Assembly (NCBI GenBank): GCA_052389555.1
Contig: JBQTHV010000108.1
Coordinates: 1-64,000, forward strand
Length of the DNA: 64,000 nt
Source of the DNA: JABFSM01 sp052389555
GTDB lineage: Bacteria; Gemmatimonadota; Gemmatimonadetes; Gemmatimonadales; GWC2-71-9
Direction: 5' to 3'
Position numbers and translations under genes: made by a program. The notes beneath the pieces were generated by a model. That model was given only the letters and a program-made list of their open reading frames with translations, did no database searches and was not told the origin of the DNA. Position 1 is the stretch's first letter; each line of letters opens with the position of its first letter. Positions 60,670-64,000 of this stretch are shown here, piece by piece.

Positions 60670-61283
60670 ACTGGACGGCTGGACGGCTAGGCGGCTGGAC
60701 GGCTGGAAACCCGGTTGGCGCGGAGTGCCGAGTCGCCGGGCCGCCGAGCGGTCCAGCCGTCCAGCCGTCCAGCCGACGAACTCTCCGGTTCGTCCGGTTC
60801 GTCCTGTTCGCCCTGCTCGCCCGGTGCCCCCCGGTTTCCGCGCAGCTCGAAGCCGGCATTGCGGTGGGCGCGACCGCTCCCGCGGTCATCATCAACGATC
60901 TGGATGGTCGCCCCGTCGACCTCGGCGGCGTGTTAGGAAAGAAGCCCGTGCTTCTCGAGTTCTGGGCGACCTGGTGCTCGCTGTGCAAGGCGCTCCTCCA
61001 TCAGCTCGATGCGGTGCATGAGGCCTATGGAGATCGCCTCGCGATGTTCGGGGTGAATGTCACCGTCAACGAGTCGAAGGCCCGGATCCGGCGTTATCTC
61101 GAGGAACACCGCCCCCCGTTCCAGGTGCTCTATGACGAGAAAGGGGCTGGGGTGCGCGCCTATGACGTTCCCTCCACTTCGTTCATCGTGGTCATCGACT
61201 CGGCCGGCAAGGTCGTCTATACCGGCTCCGGGGAAAAGCAGGATCTGCTGTCGGCCGTGGGGCGGGCCTTCCCCAAGCCATGA
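60663..61283 (+). CDS. TlpA-like thioredoxin-fold protein with repeat-derived N terminus
   Basis: 206 residues from ATG 60663. The thioredoxin domain covers ~70-206: VGATAPAVIINDLDGRPVDL, the CxxC at Cys105-Cys108 (WATWCSLCKAL), VNVTVNESKARIRRYL and a cis-Pro region (DVPSTSFIVV). The first ~60 residues are array-encoded (NWTAGRLGGWTAGN), ending in a hydrophobic RFVRFVLFALLARCPPVSAQ signal peptide, so the domain is probably periplasmic. A later start near 60780 is possible but lacks a good initiation codon. Works with the upstream CcdA as a periplasmic reductase. Confidence 0.82.
   Translation: MVNWTAGRLGGWTAGNPVGAECRVAGPPSGPAVQPSSRRTLRFVRFVLFALLARCPPVSAQLEAGIAVGATAPAVIINDLDGRPVDLGGVLGKKPVLLEFWATWCSLCKALLHQLDAVHEAYGDRLAMFGVNVTVNESKARIRRYLEEHRPPFQVLYDEKGAGVRAYDVPSTSFIVVIDSAGKVVYTGSGEKQDLLSAVGRAFPKP
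60671..60826. repeat. GGACGGCT / GTCCAGCC inverted arrays plus CCGGTTCGTC array in a CDS
   Basis: Left arm 60671-60706 (four GGACGGCT-type units), right arm 60751-60774 (three GTCCAGCC units) and then 60776-60826 with CCGGTTCGTCCTG-type units. All inside the TlpA-like coding frame. Confidence 0.85.
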
Positions 61284-61387
61284 CCGGGCGGCCAAAGCCA
61301 GGCCGGGCCAGGCCGAGTGCCGAGCGGTCGAGTGCTGAGCAGCCGAGCGCCGAGCAACGTGTCCGCCTGACCGCCTGAACGCCCGAC
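61283..61387. repeat. Degenerate CCGAG-type and GCCAGGCC arrays
   Basis: GGCCAAAGCCAGGCCGGGCCAGG units, then GCCGAGTG, GCGGTCGAG, GCTGAGCA, GCCGAGCG, GCCGAGCA, and CCGCCTGAC. Follows the TlpA-like stop. Confidence 0.75.
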
Positions 61388-61858
61388 TGGCGTGCGATCT
61401 GCCCGCTCTTGCGGGTTGGGTGACGACCGTTGCATCGTGGCTATCTCGATGTGCTCGTGTGAGTTAGGTGTCCTCAGGATGGCTGCGGCACACGGATTGC
61501 CCTTCCCTTTCGCCGGCCAGCCCAGGCGCAAGGTGCCGGGGTGCTCGTGAGCAGGGTGAGTCGAGATCGATCTCTTGACCACGATTAGTCCGAGCGTTAT
61601 CTTGGCCGCGCTGTCAAAAGCCAACCCCTTGAGCAGCTTCAAGGGCACAACCAAATCACATCGGATGGGCGGGGCAAATTTTTTCCGCTCCTTCGATGCT
61701 CACCTGTAGTGTGCCCTTGAACGGGGTGACGCAATTCCCTGCGTCGCGCAGTTGCAGGATAGCACTCGCGGGTTAGATGGTGTTGTCGGACTGAAGACTG
61801 TACTTCCGAGGATTGCAGGTCAGTTGGGCAGGATCACCTACCACTCCTGAGGGGGGAT
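61284..61858. other. 575-base intergenic region
   Basis: No gene seen. After the array (61283-61387) the base composition is less GC-rich. It holds a near-ideal promoter (61575-61603), a CCCTTGA/TCAAGGG stem and an A-T tract near 61676, a GACGCA/TGCGTC stem near 61730 and a gene start signal at 61849. These suggest a ~250-base structured leader. No known RNA family recognised. Confidence 0.5.
61575..61603 (+). promoter_or_regulatory. Promoter-like TTGACC-17-TATCTT
   Basis: TTGACC (61575-61580), 17-base spacer, TATCTT (61598-61603): the best sigma70-like match in the window. It would give a leader of about 250 bases before the lipoprotein gene. Confidence 0.55.
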
Positions 61859-64000
61859 ATGAGTAAGCTCAACCGTTCCTTGCTGTGGTCCGGCTTGGTC
61901 GTAGCGGGCGTGGCAGCATGCGGTGACGATGTCACCGTGACGCCGCCACCTCCGCCACCTCCACCGACCTGCAGCAGCGTCAGCGTGGCGCCTAGCGGCG
62001 TAACGCTGGTTCACCCCACGACCCAGCAGATGACAGCGGCGGTCAGTTGCGACGCCGGCATCGCGACTGCGGTGACGTGGTCGGCGAGCCCGGCGAGCGT
62101 GGCGACTATTAACGCGAGCGGGTTGCTGACCACCGCGGGCACCGGCAATGTTGCCGTGCAGGCCTGCGTGACCGCGGTGCCGACGGTTTGCGGCGTCGCG
62201 ACGCTCAGCGTCACGACTGGGCCCGTGCCGACGGTCACCCAGGTCCTGGTGAGTCCGGCCAACGCCGTGATGACCCGGCCGGCCACTGGTACCACTACCC
62301 TCCAGCTCACCGCCGCCGTCATCGGCACCAACAATCCGCCCCAGGCCGTGACCTGGTCGCTGGCCACCGCGGTCACCGGGGTTTCGGTGAGCGCGACGGG
62401 TCTCCTGACCATCTCCTCGACCACGCCGGCGGGAACCTTCAACGTCCAGGCGTGCTCGACCCTGGCTGGGTTCACCACGGTCTGCGGTTCTGCCGCGGTC
62501 AACGTGCAGATCCCGGCCCCCGCCACGGTCAGCATCCAGAGCATCACCTGGGTGCCGCAGACGCCCGGAACCTGCATCGTGATTCCGGCCAGCGTTCCGC
62601 AGCCGGTCGTCCTGACCAACGTGAACTGCCAGATCGAGGTTACCGCGAACGTCAATGCGGGTGACCAGCAGCTCGGGCGCCTCGACATCTTGATCGGCGG
62701 CGAGGTGGTCGCGAGCCAGACCTTCCCCGGCACGGTTGCCGCCGAGGGTGAAGAGGCGGCCATCAGCGCTCCGGTCGATATCACCCAGAGCGTCAACACC
62801 CGCCAGCTCCAGGATGCCGGGGCCAACAAGATCCCGGTGATCTTCAACGGGAACAAGCAGGTCGTGGCCAATCTGTACGTCGTGGGAGCGGCCGTGCCGC
62901 TTGCGTCCAACGCCGTACCGGTGGTGATGAACAACCTGGACATCTTCCACGTCACGCCGGGCATTGACGGCGCGAGCCTGCTGCGGACGGCGGTAGTTGC
63001 GCCAGCTCCGGTCGTGGCTGGCGGCGCCACCTGGTGGAAGGGCACCCAGACGGCGTCCGGGAACTTCATCGCCTACTCCGCCACCACGCCCACTGCCTTC
63101 GTTTGGGCGGCGGGAACGGTCTGCGCCACCACGCCCGCCGGTGTGATTACGGGAACTCCGACGGCCGGAATCGTGGTCGCCGGCGTGTTTGCCTGCGCCG
63201 CGGTTGAGGGGCAGAACTTCCTGAATGGGGCCTCGCCGACGTCGGGAGCCGCAGGGTCATTGGTTTACGGTACCGCTACCACGGGGCCGGACGGAACCGT
63301 CCTGGCCACTGGTGGCGCCCCGCTGCCGCTGCCGGCTCCGGGTGCCAACATGACGGCGCTGACCTACACCAACGTGGGGAGTGCCTATACGGTGCCCACG
63401 GGCCCGCTCGCTGCGCCCGCGCCGGAGAGCCGATATAACCCGACGCCGTATGCCGTGGGTTTGGCGGCAACCGCAGGGCCCCCGGCGACCCCGAATTTCT
63501 TCGCGGGGCTGCCGAGCGGATTCATTGACAACGAAGGCCCATCGGTCGATATCGCGAGCAGCACTACGCTGCTCTTCGCGGCTGCGCCACCGCTTCCAGC
63601 GGCTGCCGGTCCGCGGCCGGTGTCCTTCTTCGCCCCGTCTGCCGCCAACCCCAGCTTCGATCAGTACTGGATCAGCGGCGGGGTGGCGGCGAGCGCGACC
63701 TCGCCTGCGTTTGGCCCCTTTGGTCTCGCGGTCTGCGCTCCGGGTTCGACCAAGACGGCTGATGCGACGCCTCCGGGTGGCGCATTTACGGCTGGCGTGT
63801 TCGCGCCGGGCTGCGGTACGTCCGGCTACATCGCGGCGGCGGACGGTGGTGTTGGCTTAGACGCCGCCACCCGGACCGCTCGCCGGGTTGATCTCACCAC
63901 TTCGACCGGCACGGCGGCCGATGCGTGCGCCGGGCCGGATGTAACGAACGGCGGCGATGCGGACATTCCGCCGACGTTGGCGAGTTCCTGGAACGCCGGC
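61859..64000 (+). CDS. Large Ig-like surface lipoprotein, 3' end outside window
   Basis: ATG 61859, preceded by GAGGGGGG. 714 codons to the window end with no stop. MSKLNRSLLWSGLVVAGVAAC is a lipoprotein signal (Cys21), followed by a Pro run and then Ser/Thr/Ala/Val-rich repeats with the bacterial Ig-like (BIG_2) pattern: VTWSASPASVATINASGLLT, GTGNVAVQACVT, then a second copy (QAVTWSLATAV, GVSVSATGLLTISS). The remainder is Gly/Ala/Pro-rich with scattered Cys, including GTCIVIPA. Probably an outer-membrane-anchored surface protein. Length and C terminus unknown. No neighbour to indicate function. Confidence 0.8.
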   Translation, partial: MSKLNRSLLWSGLVVAGVAACGDDVTVTPPPPPPPPTCSSVSVAPSGVTLVHPTTQQMTAAVSCDAGIATAVTWSASPASVATINASGLLTTAGTGNVAVQACVTAVPTVCGVATLSVTTGPVPTVTQVLVSPANAVMTRPATGTTTLQLTAAVIGTNNPPQAVTWSLATAVTGVSVSATGLLTISSTTPAGTFNVQACSTLAGFTTVCGSAAVNVQIPAPATVSIQSITWVPQTPGTCIVIPASVPQPVVLTNVNCQIEVTANVNAGDQQLGRLDILIGGEVVASQTFPGTVAAEGEEAAISAPVDITQSVNTRQLQDAGANKIPVIFNGNKQVVANLYVVGAAVPLASNAVPVVMNNLDIFHVTPGIDGASLLRTAVVAPAPVVAGGATWWKGTQTASGNFIAYSATTPTAFVWAAGTVCATTPAGVITGTPTAGIVVAGVFACAAVEGQNFLNGASPTSGAAGSLVYGTATTGPDGTVLATGGAPLPLPAPGANMTALTYTNVGSAYTVPTGPLAAPAPESRYNPTPYAVGLAATAGPPATPNFFAGLPSGFIDNEGPSVDIASSTTLLFAAAPPLPAAAGPRPVSFFAPSAANPSFDQYWISGGVAASATSPAFGPFGLAVCAPGSTKTADATPPGGAFTAGVFAPGCGTSGYIAAADGGVGLDAATRTARRVDLTTSTGTAADACAGPDVTNGGDADIPPTLASSWNAG

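Larger units (their letters stand above)
2149..60937. repeat. Dispersed 9-mer CCTAACNCG, 40 hand-counted copies
   Basis: CCTAACCCG starts at 8693, 14042, 19921, 20826, 22943, 29155, 30954, 36285, 37011, 37765, 43597, 44710, 45417, 48185, 53210, 55946 and 58017. CGGGTTAGG starts at 2149, 5432, 8255, 8643, 10391, 12910, 23743, 24620, 25821, 38702, 39521, 46179 and 60474. CCTAACACG or its complement: 4213, 21663, 22806, 32707, 47141, 49101, 60929. CCTAACGCG or its complement: 32056, 54227, 55397. Only 20095 and 61463 have CCTAAC/GTTAGG without this extension. Orientation is 20 to 20. Confidence 0.85.

Noticed and set aside
2149..60937. The TTAGGG-like core as a telomere repeat
   Set aside because: Copies are single and scattered, never in tandem, and in both orientations inside genes.
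61604..61858. GEMM (cyclic-di-GMP) riboswitch
   Set aside because: Conserved core sequences not found; only unassigned stems.
1..64000. tRNA, rRNA, transposase, integrase or phage genes
   Set aside because: Looked for in all gaps and frames; none seen.

Overview
The window is about two-thirds G+C, densely coded, and rich in ATGA/GTGA start-stop overlaps. The gene set fits an environmental Gram-negative diderm: TonB receptor, Wza-like SLBB export protein, Wzi-like barrel, periplasmic amidase, B12-dependent ribonucleotide reductase, alpha2-type glycyl-tRNA synthetase, a zinc-ribbon Ser/Thr kinase with a PP2C phosphatase, a TPR/GWxTD-like secreted protein and a histone-deacetylase homologue. 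I infer Gemmatimonadota or a close relative. No rRNA, tRNA, transposase, integrase or CRISPR array was seen.

Layout. 1-2989 (minus): four prepilin-like genes (PilX-, PilW-, PilV-, GspH-like), the first cut by the window edge. 3200-10373 (plus): glyQS, a zincin/unknown/ubiquitin-like trio, an HDAC-family gene, a dipeptide epimerase and priA. 10446-17836: a Tat-exported protein, nadA-nadC, a small dimeric-barrel protein, a TonB receptor, ccdA and a glycine-zipper lipoprotein. 17833-24736: ggt, diverging from murQ-anmK-nagZ-sodium/solute symporter, a cell-wall amino-sugar recycling operon. 24738-27492: a four-helix-bundle gene between inverted octamer arrays, then PP2C and kinase. 27572-34542: amidase, TPR/GWxTD-like protein and nrdJ. 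34675-57297: a large surface-polysaccharide locus (GT2, polymerase/ligase, FkbM methyltransferase, two AsnB-type amidotransferases, flippase, bi-domain oxidoreductase, heparinase-like protein, GT4, Wzz, SLBB exporter, SDR epimerase, WecA-like transferase, CapD-like dehydratase, Wzi-like barrel). 57376-61283: a small unknown, an aldo/keto reductase, ispG, a second CcdA and a TlpA-like thioredoxin. 61859-64000: start of a large Ig-like surface lipoprotein.

Two signals are not explained by the genes. First, a dispersed 9-mer, CCTAACNCG (mostly CCTAACCCG), occurs 40 times by my hand count, 20 in each orientation. It falls in several reading frames of unrelated genes and in a terminator-like stem; 40 of all 42 CCTAAC hexamers carry this extension. 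It has the density and symmetry of a DNA-uptake or other genome-wide recognition word. Second, gene borders carry degenerate tandem arrays of 7-8 bp (once 14 bp) units. The word differs from locus to locus, and the arrays are often paired as inverted repeats that would form long hairpins. They also enter coding sequences (priA, anmK, amidase, PP2C, kinase) and appear to have supplied the signal peptides of two secreted proteins. Two hairpins built from the same word bracket the 34.7-49.2 kb polysaccharide block.
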